Counted from the first letter of the stretch, positions 34,960-47,942 are shown. The stretch is 64,000 nt of DNA from Galeopsis tetrahit (GCA_963675135.1 OY776119.1:79477727-79541726), one strand, 5' to 3'. Made by a program: numbers and translations. The notes: generated from the sequence alone by a model not told the origin.

Positions 34960-37900
34960 TCAACGAGGATATAGCCTTGCAGGAAATGACATGGTAGGCC
35001 TGATGGTAGGCCGAGTGGAGCGATTATCAAACACCAGTGTTTGAGACATAGACACCATATCAACCATAGACGGCGTCTGATACGCCTGGACAAGGCTCGT
35101 GCTCTCCGTCGAGTCTCCTCTCGCAGTAGCCCTCTGCCAAGAATGCGAGCTCAACCCAGATAACATGTAAGCCCGCCCCGATGTTTCATAAGTATGTCTG
35201 TTGGCCATCCTCTCTTGCATTTCCTTCAACTCAGCATCCAACGACACACACAACTTGTCTCCTGCTTTTGCTGATGCAGTTTCCGCCAGCTCTTTACGCC
35301 ATTTCTCTAAAATGGAAATGGCAGAAGCTAAATCACCGAGTTCAGCTGCTGCTCTAGCTTCAGCCATTACATCTGCTGATCGAAGCCTGTTCCGTTGCTT
35401 GTCCACTTCGATCGAAACCTCTACTGCGGTGTCCACTACTGGCCGTTGGATCTCAACAACGCTAACGCAATCTTTTGATACTAAGTTGCTAGAAAGCGGG
35501 TGTTTGTAGACGCATCTCACCTTTACCAATGACAATGTCTCCTCGTTCGATTGACAAATCGGGACATCAGTTGTTACAAGAAAGTCCCTTTCTTCTTCAG
35601 CATACAGGTCTCCAACTTCAATGCTGCCTTTCCTTCTATCAGATGCCAGAACAGTTTTGTAGCTTCCAGATTTTATCCAAGTGAGTCGCAGCGTAGGATC
35701 AATGCACTCGATTTCCACCTTCAGTTCCTGTACCACGACGCTCAGAAGCCCTCCAATGCACTGTGCAAAAGCATCTTGAATCACGCTCTCCGCCTCTATA
35801 AACGAAAACGTCCCCCCAGAATTTTCGGAGATTAAATGCATTGAGACTGCATCATGATCAGCACCAAATCCAAATGCATGAACCGGAATATGAAGACCAG
35901 AGGCATTACTTCGGTGCATGGAAACCGGGAGCAATGACTGGTAATCGGAGTAAGTGCTGTTAGGACTGCTAGTTGTGTACGTATCCTGTCCATCAGATAA
36001 CAGAATAATACTACTGACTGAATTATTCCGCCTTCGATCAGCCATCACTTTGGCACCCTTTCTGAGGGCCTCAGCAATGTTTGTCCCGCCGTTTGAGCTA
36101 AGAGCATTGACAGCTTGTAGTGCTTCATGCTTTCCAATGGGAGTCATCCTACGGAGAGGAAACAGACGACGTGCGGTCGAAGAGAAAGCAATCACCGAGA
36201 GCCTGTCTGCAGGACCTAGGGTTTGGATTACGAACCCCATTGCTTGTTTAAGCAAAGCAAGCTTGGTGCCCGACATGCTACCACTAACATCAAGTATCGT
36301 TACAAGATCAACGGAAGCATGAGAAGTTGGAGATGAGCCTGATCCATCAATCTCGGAATGTTGAAGTAGGGTGGCTGCTGGAGCTTTCAGATGAATAAGA
36401 ATAGTGAAGTCGTCATGAGGCTTCGACTTCGGAACAGCGCAAACTTCCGGATACGTTTTAAGTTCAACCGCTTGGGTGATATCAATGTTCTTACTCGATG
36501 AGATGTTCGGGGTGATAATTTGTTGGCTACTAATAGACACTTCTTCATCATCGTCAAAGACAGCAGGTTCTGCAACATGAAAAAGAGAAGCAATCTGGCA
36601 ATTGACATCCACTCGTGGAGCAGTCATCCGTCTCACACCCCGCATCCAGGCATCATCTTGAGCATTGTTTACTCTCTCTCCTCCACGAGAATTATCAGTA
36701 GAAGAACTTTGGAACGGGACTTCTTTCCACTTAGCTCTGCAGATGGGGCAATTTTTTTTCCCATGCTTCACGTTGGACGTAATGCAATGGAAATGAAACG
36801 AGTGTGAGCACTCTGCAGTAAAAATGGCGTGGCCATTATTAGGCTTCATGCTTCCCAAGCATATTGCACAAATCTTCTGCAAGTGGAAAAGAGACGAAAT
36901 CAGATATGCAGCAATTTAGAATATGAATACTGAAAGATAATTTGAAATAAGAACAAATAAATATTCGTGTTACATCGTTGTCAACAACTATGAGCAATCC
37001 TGATCACACTTATTAGCAACTTGTGAAAATAATAATTAGCGCCTGATCTTCAGGATAAATTAATCCATTAATAAAGAATTTGTCAACCACAAGTGTATGT
37101 CATGGACGCATAGTTGCAGATCATGTGAATTCAAGACTTTTCATATCAATTTACACAAATCAGAAGAGTATTATACCCAAAGGATCATACGAGGCAAAAT
37201 ACAAATTTGACTCAATGAAGCCAAAGCATTGAGTCCTGCAAATTAGCCTTAGTTTGAAAATTCTCCCAAGTTCCATCTATAGAATTTTCATTTCAAAATT
37301 ATGAGCACAGAAAAATTGATAAATTTCACAATAAAATATACTATGAAAATCGTATTATTAACAGCAGTTCATGGTTCTTAATGCCACAATATTGACATAG
37401 GTGTACTAATGCGTATTTTAGATTTTTGCAGATCCAAGATACCCAGAACTATTCAAGTAATTGAAGAGAAAAAAGTTAAAAGTAAAAAAGACAGTCAAAC
37501 AAATCAATAAAGTCAATTACGGGTTATCCAAAACATAGCAAAATAACATAGACTTAAGAGTAGTAAAGTAGAGTTGAGAAACACAACTTTTTTAATATAA
37601 AGGGCAATAAGCAGGCACCCAGAAATACTAATGAAACTAGCTTTCGAGGCATTAAAAAATTGTAAGAAATGATTTAAAGCGCATATTTATTAAAAGAAGC
37701 AGAAATGATTAGTGAGTATAAGATTGGCATTCACTTTACAACTCTTTGGCCTTACTTTGATGAAATCATATTGCATGAAACCTCTCAATCAATGGTCAAA
37801 TTGAAGATAGTAGTATTTCATAAAAAGGGGTGAGAAATGGGCAAATAAGAGTAGCCATGTGTGTGTAACAGTTATGTTGCTGACCAAGAAAAGCACTATC

Positions 37901-38748
37901 TTTTTCCTCACAGACAAGGGCAGAATGAAAGGAAAGACAGTCTTCACTGTTTCTACCCTTTTAGACTTTTTACAATAAGGCCAGATGATTCTAGTCCTCA
38001 ATGGCCTAGTATTTTTCACCTCCTGTTTCACTACTTCGCATACGAATAGATGAAACACGAGATGAAACACTATTTTAAATAGACGAAATACTATTCGAAT
38101 AGACTAAAAGGGCCGACTCGACCCACTTTATCGACACCTTGCTAAATCGAAATTGGAACCTACACACAAAAATCTGACAGTTGATATGAAAAAAAAATAT
38201 GGACATGGCTAGCTCCATCATCTCTGCCCCACGTGATACTGATAGGACAAACTTTAAACAATTTCAGCAAATGACCCCATCAGATCAGAATACAAACACT
38301 ATTTTTTGTTTAATTGAAATTAATACAAATAATTAATGTAAGGGAGCCCCAGTGTTATATCCATTTAAATTCATGAATATCCCCAGAAATCAAATTTTAC
38401 AGAAATCTAGATAATAAAAAAATTACACACACAATAAACAGGGGATTAATCTGTTTCCTAAGAAAATTGCAAACAATTCAGGGAGATTCAAACAAGTAAT
38501 GGAAATAACAGCTTCAAATGACATAAAATCCATTCAGTAAAAGCACAAAAAACATAAAAATAGACCTTGGAAGATTTGGAGGACGACTTTGGCGACAGGA
38601 GGCCGGAAGAAGAGGGCGTCGGAGTGGTCGGCATTTTAACGTTATCCGGCGCCGGAGAATCGTCAACAGTTTTAGAGACGTAGAGACAGGAATTGAGTTT
38701 CAATCCAAGCGCCGATTTCACTTTGACCCATCGGCTGGTACCTACCAT
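34960..38748 (-). CDS. WAV3-family RING/VWA E3 ubiquitin ligase
   Basis: Two exons, 38748-38566 (61 codons) and 36876-34960, with a 1,689-bp GT-AG intron, give 699 aa. Arabidopsis WAV3, WAVH1, WAVH2 and EDA40 are similar in size. A short Ser/Pro-rich N-terminus ending KSSSKSSK leads into a RING finger at 64-107 with CAIC, ECSHSFHFHC and CPIC. A von Willebrand A domain (about 250-435) has the MIDAS-type DVSGSMSG (Asp257) and later GGTNIAEALRKGAKV and IILLSDGQDTY. A C-terminal helical region (AAAELGDLASAISILEKWRK) follows. WAV3 proteins act as RING ubiquitin ligases in root gravitropism and auxin responses. Which paralogue this is cannot be decided here. All ligand cysteines and the VWA motif are present, so it appears functional. 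Confidence 0.93.
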
Positions 38749-38970
38749 TTCCGAAATAGCTCAACAGTAATGGTTACACATTAAATCGGAATGAGAGATG
38801 CATGGAGGCATTCACGGGAGTATGAGGGGAAGGAATTGGTAAAATGAGCAGAAAGAGAAGAGAGGGGGGTGTATGGAGTTATGTGCGGGTTTGTCTCCGG
38901 TATTTGGGTGGGTTTCTTTGAACACGGTAACCAATGGCTTTACGTTTCTATAAACCATATTTATATACAA
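38749..38970 (-). promoter_or_regulatory. Probable WAV3-family gene leader and core promoter
   Basis: On the minus strand a TATATAAATA motif at 38967-38958 is followed by CCATTGG (CCAAT-type) near 38930 and a pyrimidine-rich leader containing CCCCCCTCTCTTCTC before the ATG at 38748. The start of transcription is therefore placed around 38930. This is motif-based inference. Confidence 0.4.
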
Positions 38971-39150
38971 TTGGAATCGAATGGAATGTATTTATGGGGT
39001 TTTATTGTCTGCATAAACTATTTGTTGGGATTGGAGTAATTTTGACCTACGACTTCTTACATTTCCCTTTTTCTTCTAATTTATTTATTACTCCTTTTCC
39101 AAATTAATTGATTTATTGTGTTACCAAAAATATTAAATATTTTTTAATGA
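38971..39150. other. AT-rich spacer
   Basis: Nothing recognisable. Confidence 0.4.
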
Positions 39151-40130
39151 TCATAAATGATTCATTAATAAATTATATGAGATCCTATTAATTATTTTAT
39201 ATAAGTAATTATTAATATTAAATGATTTTCATAATATATGTACAAACTAAAAGTGAGTCCAAATGAGACATCAGTAATTCTTGTGATAACTATGATAGCA
39301 AATTTTTTTGAATTTAAACGAGATCCCGTAGACGATGAGATTAATATCTGAGATTAATTGATCTTTATCCAAATACCTGATACTTTAAAAAAAAAAAATC
39401 TATGATAAATTGTCATAAATGATTCATTAATAAAGTGTGAGTGACCTTATTAATTATTTTATATAAGTAATTATTAGTATTAAATTATTTTCTTAATATG
39501 TAAAAATTGAAAGCTCAATTAAAGTGAAATGAATTTAGTAGTAATTAGTAATTTGACAGATTTTCCTCCATACAAATTATTAATAATAAATTATTTTCAT
39601 AATATAGGTAAAAAAAACTAAAAGTGAGTCAAATGAAACTTCAGTGATAATTGTAATTCTTGTGATAGTTAAATTGTCATAAATGATTAATTAATAAATT
39701 GTAATTGGCTTTATTAATTATTTTATACAATTAATTATTAGTATTAAATTATTTTCTTAATATATGTATAAATTAAAAGCCACAATTAAAGTGAAATGAA
39801 TTTAGCAGTAATTAGTAATTTGACAGATTTTCATCCTTAATTATTTTATACGAGTAATTATGAATAATAAATTATTTTTATAATATATGTACAAGCTAAA
39901 AGTGAGTTAAAGTGAGACTTTAGTAATAATTAGTAATTCTTGTGATAATATGATAAATTATCATAAATGATTTATTAATAAATTATAAGTGGCCTTATTA
40001 ATTACTTTATACAAGTAATTATTAGTATTAAATTATTTCTTAATAGAGCAAATTAAAAACCAGAATTAAGTGAAATGAATGTATTAGTAAAAAGATTTTC
40101 CTCCTTAATTATTTCAACTCAACTTTTTTT
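39151..40130. repeat. Degenerate tandem repeat of about 265-280 bp (3.7 copies)
   Basis: The landmark TCATAAATGATT recurs at 39151, 39413, 39678 and 39961. Each unit contains two related halves: TTAATTATTTTATACAAGTAA with AATTAAAGTGAAATGAATTT, and a version with AAAAGTGAGTCAAATGA. Divergence of roughly 15-20 percent suggests an old array. Extremely AT-rich, non-coding. Confidence 0.8.
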
Positions 40131-40152
40131 AAGGTAGTTGTGGGATTAATTA

Positions 40153-41176
40153 AGGGTGGGGCTATTAACACCCCAAAAAATGTTATACATACCCCAAATG
40201 TTAAACACACCCCATTAAAATTTAAAAATAATTTTTTATTACTATACACACCCCAATTCTTTCCTATTTACCCTTAATCCCTCAAAACAAATATAAATTA
40301 AATAAAAACTAAAAAAATATTATAAAAATTAATTAAATCTTTAAAAATATATAAATTTTAAAAATCAATTAACAAAAAAAATTCAATAACACGAAAAAAT
40401 TAAATAAGAATTAAAAATATTTTTAAAAAATCAACTAAATATTAAAAGATACTATTTGAATGGAAAAATCAATTACAAAATATAAAACATTAAAAATATC
40501 AACTAAAATTTTAAAATAATTGGGTCGAAAAATTTTAATTAAAAAAAATCAATTAAATTTAAATAATAACTGAAAAATATTAAATAAAAAAAATTAATAA
40601 AAAAAAGTAAAAAAACGAAAAAAAATAAAATATGTAAAATATAAAAAAAATCAACTAAATCTTAAATAAATATTAAATCTTCAAAAATAAAATAAAGTTA
40701 AATAAAAATTTAAAATATTAAAAAAATCATCTAAATTTTCAAAAATAATTAAATTTTTTAGCTTTAATATATTTTTGAAGATTTAGTTGTTTTAAAAAAA
40801 AGATTTTATTTATCTTTTTCAAAATTCGTTTTCTTACTTTTTTATTTAATTTTTTTTTTGACGATTTATTAAAATTTATAAGAATTTTTATGATTTTATT
40901 TAAATTTAATTTTTTTAATTTGATTAATTTTTTTTTATTAAATTTTCCGATTTTATTAAATTTTTTCAGAATTAAAAAAAATATTTATTTAAATTAATTA
41001 TTTTTAAAGATTCAGTTTTTTTTTAATTGTTTTTAAATTTTAATTATATTTTTTTCAATTTTTTTATTCCATATTTATATAAGACTTACTTTGTCATTTT
41101 ATATATACCTATTTTTTCTTTTTAAGATTATGGGGTGTGAATAAAACATTTTGGGGTGTCAGTAGCGCTACCCATA
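40153..41176. mobile_element. Fold-back/MITE element (1.02 kb) with 8-bp TSD
   Basis: Inverted ends GGGTGGGGCTATTAACACCC and, reversed, GGGTAGCGCTACTGACACCC are each followed by CCAAAA and further ACACCCC blocks. Flanks ATTAATTA at 40145-40152 and 41177-41184 are identical, though this AT-only 8-mer could match by chance. The interior is low-complexity A/T with inverted symmetry and no ORF. Confidence 0.65.
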
Positions 41177-41184
41177 ATTAATTA

Positions 41185-41700
41185 GTTGTACTCAGCCTTT
41201 TCGGCCCTCTTTGCGCCAGCTACGTAATGCAAAATTTAAAAAAATAAATTAATAACAAATTAAGATAGTTTTAATATATAAATGAATTTAGGCCTCAATC
41301 AGAAATTAAAAAAATTAAAAAGATAGCACAATAAATATCCTAATGAAAAACCAATTGAATTTCCGGTCAAACTATTTGTCAAATGGAAAATATTCTAATT
41401 ATGATCATGATCATGATCAGATTAAGCATATTACAGTACATGATTGGATCATATCTGTTATTAAGTCATCCTCATCTCATTCCATAAAATAGAAAAGTTT
41501 TCATATAGTATTCCATTGCAATATTCATAACTTATGAATTTTAAGTACGCACAATCTTTAACTAATTTATTTACTTTATACATAAAATTTATAAAATTAT
41601 TCATTAAAATCTTATTTATTACACCTCTTTATTATTTTATATTTTCACATATGAAATTTATTACGAGACTATCCGCATTGAATGATGGACAAGTGACTAA
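41185..41700. other. Intergenic DNA
   Basis: No gene or element recognised; a short ATGATC repeat lies at about 41402-41418. Confidence 0.45.
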
Positions 41701-42030
41701 TACTCCCTCCGTTTCATAAAGTTTGTAGCATTTAATCTTAATTTTTGTCTCAAAATATTTGACGTTTTTTCTATTTTTACCAATGATCTCCCTAAAATAC
41801 TCATATTAATTTCTACAATATCTATTTTTTTTTAAATATATTAATGATCTTTTTTTTTTTGAAAAGGTCAAAGAAAGAATGAAAAAGGAATGTGGGGAAA
41901 AGAAAAGAAAAAAGAGAAGGAAAAAAGAAAAATTAATTAGAGGTAAATTTGTCAAAAAATATGTTTTTTAATTCTATACAAAATGAGAAATGCAACAAAC
42001 ATTATGAACCAGTGTAGGATTACTTGTTTT
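41701..42030. mobile_element. Stowaway/mariner-type MITE
   Basis: The left end TACTCCCTCCGTTTCATAAA is clear. The right end (AACATTATGAACCAGTGTA) is a decayed inverted copy, so the right limit is approximate. A purine-rich stretch sits in the centre. Confidence 0.6.
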
Positions 42031-42374
42031 TATGTTTTCTAGTGATATTTCATATGAATATTTGGTAGAAAAAATATGATAATATAATATGTAAATGATA
42101 AAAAAAAAAAGAAGATATATATATACACGACAAGTGTGCACTCTTTCATATAGATCGTTTATACTCCTATGTTTTAGTTATATTAACTTACATGTTTCAT
42201 TTGAAGATAGTACCACATTTCAATATACACAACTAACATTGTTTATGTAAAGAAAGCAACACAAATTACTTTGTGATATATTATTCTGGTAAATTAGCTT
42301 ACACATTTTAACTAAAGCTAATGTTACATTTCAGTTTTAAACTAAACTAGTAGTGTCGCATTTTTGTTGAAGTT

Positions 42375-42489
42375 TTTTTTTTTTTTGAATTACATTATAT
42401 ACCCTCCCTTTTCCCCTCCCCATGACTCGAACCCAGAATCTAATGCCTAGGTAGTGGTGCTCTAACCACTTGAGCTATCCCACTTTGTC
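42375..42489 (-). mobile_element. tRNA-derived SINE (115 bp) with 16-bp TSD
   Basis: On the minus strand a Pol III A box (TAGCTCAAGTGG, about 42478-42467) and B box (GGTTCGAGTC, about 42433-42424) are spaced as in a tRNA gene. They are followed by TATATAATGTAATTC and a poly-A tail (T run at 42375-42386). The exact 16-bp direct repeat CATTTTTGTTGAAGTT flanks it at 42359-42374 and 42490-42505. It is not a functional tRNA: no cloverleaf is complete. Confidence 0.88.
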
Positions 42490-42505
42490 CATTTTTGTTG
42501 AAGTT

Positions 42506-44420
42506 GATGTCACATTTCACTGGTGTGTCTAATTATATGATGCAACTAGTGCACATGAAATTAGATATACGTGTTTTCCTTTTATAGATGTCTCATTTAT
42601 ATATGCTTGTTTTCATATCGAGTAATATTTTCTAATTCATTTATTAATATAACTCTATGGAGTATAATATTCATTAAATATGGTTATAATTGTATATGTC
42701 TTGCCCGTAAAATTTATTAATCTTTGTGAAAGTCAAACCGGCCTGTCTAATTGAGACAGAGAGAGAATATGTATATTCTGATTTATTGGAAAAAAAAAAA
42801 CACAATGGGAAAATTGGTTCACAATTGTTTTTAGCGGACCGTTTCATTGTCGTTTTGTGTCGTATCTGATCAATAATAGGTAATGGATACTCGTTAATGA
42901 ATTAACGTGTTATCTGTTAATTTAATTGTGTTTGACGGGTTGATACGAATTCGACACAAACACGATTCGTATCATACAAATGAGTTGTGCCCATAATTCT
43001 CCAAACGCCAATATATAATTTTATCTCAAGTTGGTTTCATGATTGTTACTTGAGTTATTAGTTGGTTGTCGACTTCTTGCAGCTCTCATGTCAAAATCAA
43101 AGTGTAGGTAGTTTTGTCATTGTTGGCGCAGTTGAATATTTGTAATACAAAATACCTTCACCACTAATACTATTCTGGGTAATGAGAGGGATTAGTAAAA
43201 CTAAGCTGCTGCCTTTGGATAAAATAACGACTTTCCTTGTTTGTTTAAGAATCAGTCTACGTCTGTGGTCAAACCATTCTTTTACTACATACCCTTATCA
43301 CTTTGGTCAAATATGGAATAATAAAAGCTACGTTTAAGCTACTACAATTTCCAAATTTACAACCAATAATAAATTAATGGCTCAATTTAAAAAAGAAATA
43401 ACTTCATTTTATGGGTAACAAGTCATAGTATTAAATTTATACCTAAACCAGGGTAGGCATCTTGTAATTCAAGATCACACGCATTACTATATATTTGTAT
43501 ATAAATAAATGATGATTCGTTTAAGCATTTTTTGCACTATTTTTAAAAAAATTTAATTTTAAAAATTAATTTTAATTTGTAACTTATCTATAGAAGTTAT
43601 AGAGATGTGGAAAAAAATAAAAAATAATTATTTATGGTAAGCTAAAATAATGTAATGTAGTATTATAAAGCATGCGATTCAAAAAAAAAAAAAGAACTCT
43701 TGAGATGTTTTGATTTAGCTAAATAGAGTAATGGGTAATTCGTTGGTGATGGAATATGATGAAAAATTAGGGTGAAGTCAATTTTATTTTAAGTAATTGA
43801 AAGCTTTTCAAACAAGATGAATGTTTTTCAAGCCAAACCAAATTTGAGTAATTAGGTGAAAATTAAGATTTGATTTATCAACTAAAATACCCCCAACCCC
43901 CACTTAATTGCACCAGAGAAGTAGTTGTGTATTTTACTTATTCTTGTTATTCCTGGAAAAACTAATTAAGTAGCATCAAATTAACCATACTTAAATGCAT
44001 GAGAATATTAGTATTATATCTTATTACTTAATTAGTATTTTAAAAAATCTCCATTTCTTTTTAATTGTTTGCATTTGAGATTTTGTATAAAATTAAAGAA
44101 AATAAAATTTTGACAGATCTACCTTCCAATAAAAGAGAAAGAGTGAAGAGGGGGGGTGTGAGGGGAACATATATTTTCAAATAATAAGAAACTATTTTAG
44201 GAAGATGCATGGAAAAAAAAAAACGAAAATGAAAATTATTTTGAAATAAAATTTAACTCCAAAATTGACCATTAAAAAAATAACGAGGGAGTAATAATAT
44301 GCAATGGCAATAAATTTTATAAAATAACTAACATTTTTGTCTAACACGACAAAACACACTCAATTATATATATATCAAATGATTGAAAAATATATTATTT
44401 GTGTGATTTAACATATCAAC
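42506..44420. other. Intergenic DNA with a hAT-like fragment
   Basis: Around 42830-42990 opposed GTTTTGTGTCG and CGACACAAACACGATTCG motifs suggest a decayed hAT MITE. The remainder is AT-rich with no gene recognised. Confidence 0.4.
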
Positions 44421-44540
44421 CCGACTAGGATAGCTCAAGTGGTTAAATCCTGGGTTCGAGTCATGAGGAGGGGAATATGGATGGGTATATAATGTAATTT
44501 AGGAATATGGATGGGTATATAATGTAATTTAAAAAAAAAA
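44421..44540 (+). mobile_element. tRNA-derived SINE, internally deleted, with 10-bp TSD
   Basis: A box TAGCTCAAGTGG and B box GGTTCGAGTC are separated by only about 12 nt, so about 30 nt of the consensus is missing. The 3' module GGAATATGGATGGGTATATA is duplicated. A poly-A tail is followed by the direct repeat ACATATCAAC, present at 44411-44420 and again at about 44540-44549. Same family as 42375-42489. Confidence 0.82.
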
Positions 44541-44807
44541 CATATCAACTCAATTGAGGCCTTAGGGGGTGTTTACTTTGGGCTTTGGGTGATTTTAAAA
44601 ATCGAGTTTTTGAAATCCTTATTTTTGAAATCCCGATAAATAGTAATGTGAGTGTTTCTTTTGGGTTTTTCGAATAGTGGAGGATTTAACTTTTTTATGT
44701 CAAATCAAGTTGTAGGATTGAATGAGTTTGTATTATTATATTATTGTTTGGTGAGATTATAATGATTAGTGGATTGTGTAATGATTAAATGTATTATATT
44801 ATTGTAT

Positions 44808-45094
44808 TACTCCCTCCGTCCCGCAATTACTTTCACACTTTCCTTTTCGGGACGTCCCACAATAACTTTCACACCCTTAAAATGGAAAACCATTTATAAA
44901 CTCCACCCTCACAATATTCTCAATTTTACACAAATGCCATTACTTTTTCTCCACACATACCCAAAAGTCAACTCAATTCTTTATTTTATACATAAAAGTT
45001 TACAAAATTACCCCTAAAAATCTCCTACTAAATTCACTTTTCTTATTTTGTGTGCCTCTTCACACGTGAAAGAAATCACGGGACGGAGGGAGCA
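44808..45094. mobile_element. Stowaway/mariner MITE nested in the Tourist element
   Basis: The ends TACTCCCTCCGTCCCGCAAT and CGGGACGGAGGGAGCA are inverted; 287 bp, non-coding. Confidence 0.8.
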
Positions 45095-45189
45095 CTATTA
45101 TATTATTATAGTATTATTATATTATTGTTGAGAAATAATATAATGATTGGAGTAATATTATATAGATATAATTTTATGTCAAATCAATA

Positions 45190-45431
45190 TACTCCCTCCA
45201 TCCGCCTATAAGTGTTACGTTACTCTTTGGCATAAAGATTAAGAAAGTGATTAAATAATAGATATAGTAAAGTGATGTGATTGAGAGAGGAGAGAGGAGA
45301 GAGATAGAGATAAAAAGTAAGATATAAAGTGAAGTGTAAGAAAAAGTACTTACAAAAAAATGTATGGGAAGCTTATAGGCGGACAGACCAAAATGGTAAA
45401 ATGGAAAGCTTATAGGCGGACGGAGGGAGTA
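45190..45431. mobile_element. Stowaway/mariner MITE nested in the Tourist element
   Basis: The ends TACTCCCTCCATCCGCCTAT and ATAGGCGGACGGAGGGAGTA are inverted with TA borders. The internal GAGAGAGGAGAGAGGAGAGA block and AAGTAAGATATAAAGTGAAG mark the same subfamily as 48674-48881, 52417-52604 and 52881-53076. A second copy of its last 20 bp lies just inside the right end. Confidence 0.85.
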
Positions 45432-45599
45432 TTTGATAATGGTGATTTTGAGTGAATTTTAAAAATTAGTTTTTAAATCCCAAAATAAAACGAGTTTTAG
45501 ATCTTGAAATTTAAAACCTGATTTTTAAAACCAAAAGTAAACATTCCCTTAGAGTTTATGAGTAGGATGAATGAAGTTCACATATCTAACGGGGGCGGT

Positions 45600-45702
45600 T
45601 TATACATTCTTTTTGTTAAAAATACAATAGACAAATTTTATGACTCGAAATCAGGATTTAAAGCCTAGATAGTAGTACACACTTGAGTTATCCAACTTCG
45701 TC
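45600..45702 (-). mobile_element. Degenerate tRNA-derived SINE
   Basis: On the minus strand ATAACTCAAGTG (A box-like) and TTTCGAGTCAT (B box-like) with the intervening CTACTATCTAGGC match the 42375-42489 SINE with many changes. No TSD is visible. Confidence 0.5.
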
Positions 45703-47942
45703 ACTGACTTTTAATTAGTATAGTTTATATATTTCACTTAGAAATATTTTAAAAATGATAATTTTTTATTCAATTGAGTGTTACAATTGAATTTTAAATG
45801 ATATTTATATATATATATATATATTTAATGACAAGAACTTGTGTGCATGAGATCGTCTCAAAGATATTTTTTTTAAGACGAATATATTTCAGATTTTTTG
45901 ATTGACAACCTTTTTTTTTTCAAAAATTTGTTTTTACAAAAAAAAAAAAGTGATAATATTTAAATGAAAATTGATAATGTTTTTAACAAAAGTGACTATT
46001 ATTTTTTATTTAAACATTATCACTCTTTACATCTGTGACTGTCCAATTAAAATTTTGAATCACCACAATAGAATCAAATCAAAATTATATATAATTCAAT
46101 TATACACAATAAAAAATAGTTATTCGTCTCACGAAACTGATTTCATAAGATGATTTCACATGAGATATAATATAGTTGATAGTTCTACTTTGAACATATA
46201 AGATGTAATCTTATAGACGTCAAGTAAGTTTGAATTCATACTAACATTATGTATTTTATTATTTATATGGTTGTCAAAACTCATAAACATAATATTTTAT
46301 TGAAATTATAAGTTAGAAAATATATTGAACTTCTTAAGAATATTTCCTCAAATTTCATATTAGAATTCCACGCGTTCAATTTTATTTTTTGAATATGAGT
46401 ATCCTATATTAATACTAGAGAATATTTACTTATAGATACAAAATCCAACTCAACTTCACTTAAAATTACATATACAAATTCGCCAACATTTAAAAGAATA
46501 TATTTCTACATGATATCAACTTAATTCTCAATAATCTTTTATTTTAGTATATTCAAATTTTTATCATACTCAACATCTACTTTATTCAAATTTTACAAAC
46601 ACTCGCACTGTCAAAGATACAATCACTAATTTAACTCGCTCAAAACAATTTTTTCACACCCCATACTCTAATCTTTGACTTTGAGGATATTAAATTATAA
46701 AATTAGGCCTCCAAAAACTGTGTGTTGGACACGTGCAATTTAGTGACCAATAGCATTCTTATCTTCCACGCCATTGTGGCTAAGATCAGATTTTATTAAA
46801 TGGCATCATCTCTCTACAAATATAATTTTTTTTTCTTAATGACGAAAGCATCCTTGAAGTTGAAAATCTTGCCAACGTAGGTGTTATACTAATTTTGGTG
46901 TGTATTTTATTTTTTTAGGCACTCTCAATGGTCGACTTAGGAGGCAGCTGTAAAAATAAAATAACAAACTAAAATTTACAAGGAAAATAAATAAAAATAA
47001 CGGGTTAATAGACCGTGTCCTGTAAAAAAAATCATTTCGTTTCAAAATAAAATTTATACTTTTCTTTTCCTTCTGTTTCACAATAAACTTGACTCCATTA
47101 AAATGTTGTACTATTACTTTTGACTTTTTGAGCTCACATATACACACAATCAATTTTCTTTATACATAAAAATTTACTAAATTACTTTTAATATATTCTA
47201 CTCAATTATCCACTTTTTTTTTTTAAAAAAAGGGGATTTTTTTTCCACCCGTTTACTTCTTTCCAAGTTCCAACCTGCCCCTACCCCTACCCCTACCCCC
47301 ACCCCCTCACTCTCAGAAAGAATGACCTCAATGCATTATTTTGATTCATAGGGAAAATTAGAAATAATAATTAATAATCAAATTCTTTACGGTTTTAAAT
47401 AATAATAATAATAATAAATGTTTCGATCTGTTTTAATTTCTAAAATCCTTTTGATGAATTTTGCAATTTAATTCGACATATATTCATTGTGTCATGTTCA
47501 ATGCCTGTTTCCCTTAATTTCAAGTTGTAATCAATAAAAAAAGGGGGTCAAAGTTCAGCAGATTTGTTATATTAATTGTTACAAATCTTTTAACTTATAC
47601 AGAAAAACATAAGTTATAATAATGGAGTAGTTTATTTACAATAACGTCCAAATGTATCAAATGCTTTCAGTCGAAACTTCGGTTTCATAATATTTTATTA
47701 CGTTGGGATCAAACATAATTAGGAATTAATTAATTAGGTCATGCATGCAAGCGAGATTTTCTATACTATTAACTTCCCAACCAATTTTTATTTTTTAACT
47801 TTATCTAATAAATTATATGAACGGTCTCATGCATGAAATATAGTATTTTACATGTACACATCGTAAAAAGTTGCAAAAGTAATATCATGTCTTGTACAAA
47901 AATCTTTCTTTATTTTATTATATCAGTGTCAAAACTACATAC
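45703..47942. other. Gene-poor AT-rich DNA with one G-quadruplex motif
   Basis: No gene or clear transposon end is recognised. A C-rich run lies at 47278-47307. Short microsatellites occur at 45808-45825 (TA) and 47400-47418 (AAT). Confidence 0.45.
47278..47307 (-). other. Predicted G-quadruplex motif
   Basis: The minus strand reads five consecutive G runs of 4-5 separated by one or two bases (units of GGGGTA). This is well above the usual G4 pattern and stands alone in AT-rich DNA. Confidence 0.65.

Larger units (their letters stand above)
44575..45548. mobile_element. Tourist-like element split by two Stowaway MITEs
   Basis: The ends GGGGGTGTTTACTTTGGG and, reversed, GGGAATGTTTACTTTTGG are inverted, with TTA at 44572-44574 and 45549-45551. 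Trinucleotide TTA duplication and these ends fit PIF/Harbinger MITEs. Subtracting the nested MITEs leaves about 445 bp. Non-coding. Confidence 0.78.

Noticed and set aside
35201..36807. Plus-strand ORFs of 94-122 codons
   Set aside because: They are antisense shadows of the long WAV3-family exon, which has recognisable RING and VWA domains on the minus strand.
42375..42489. Functional tRNA gene
   Set aside because: A and B boxes are present but the acceptor stem does not pair, and a poly-A tail plus 16-bp TSD identify a SINE.
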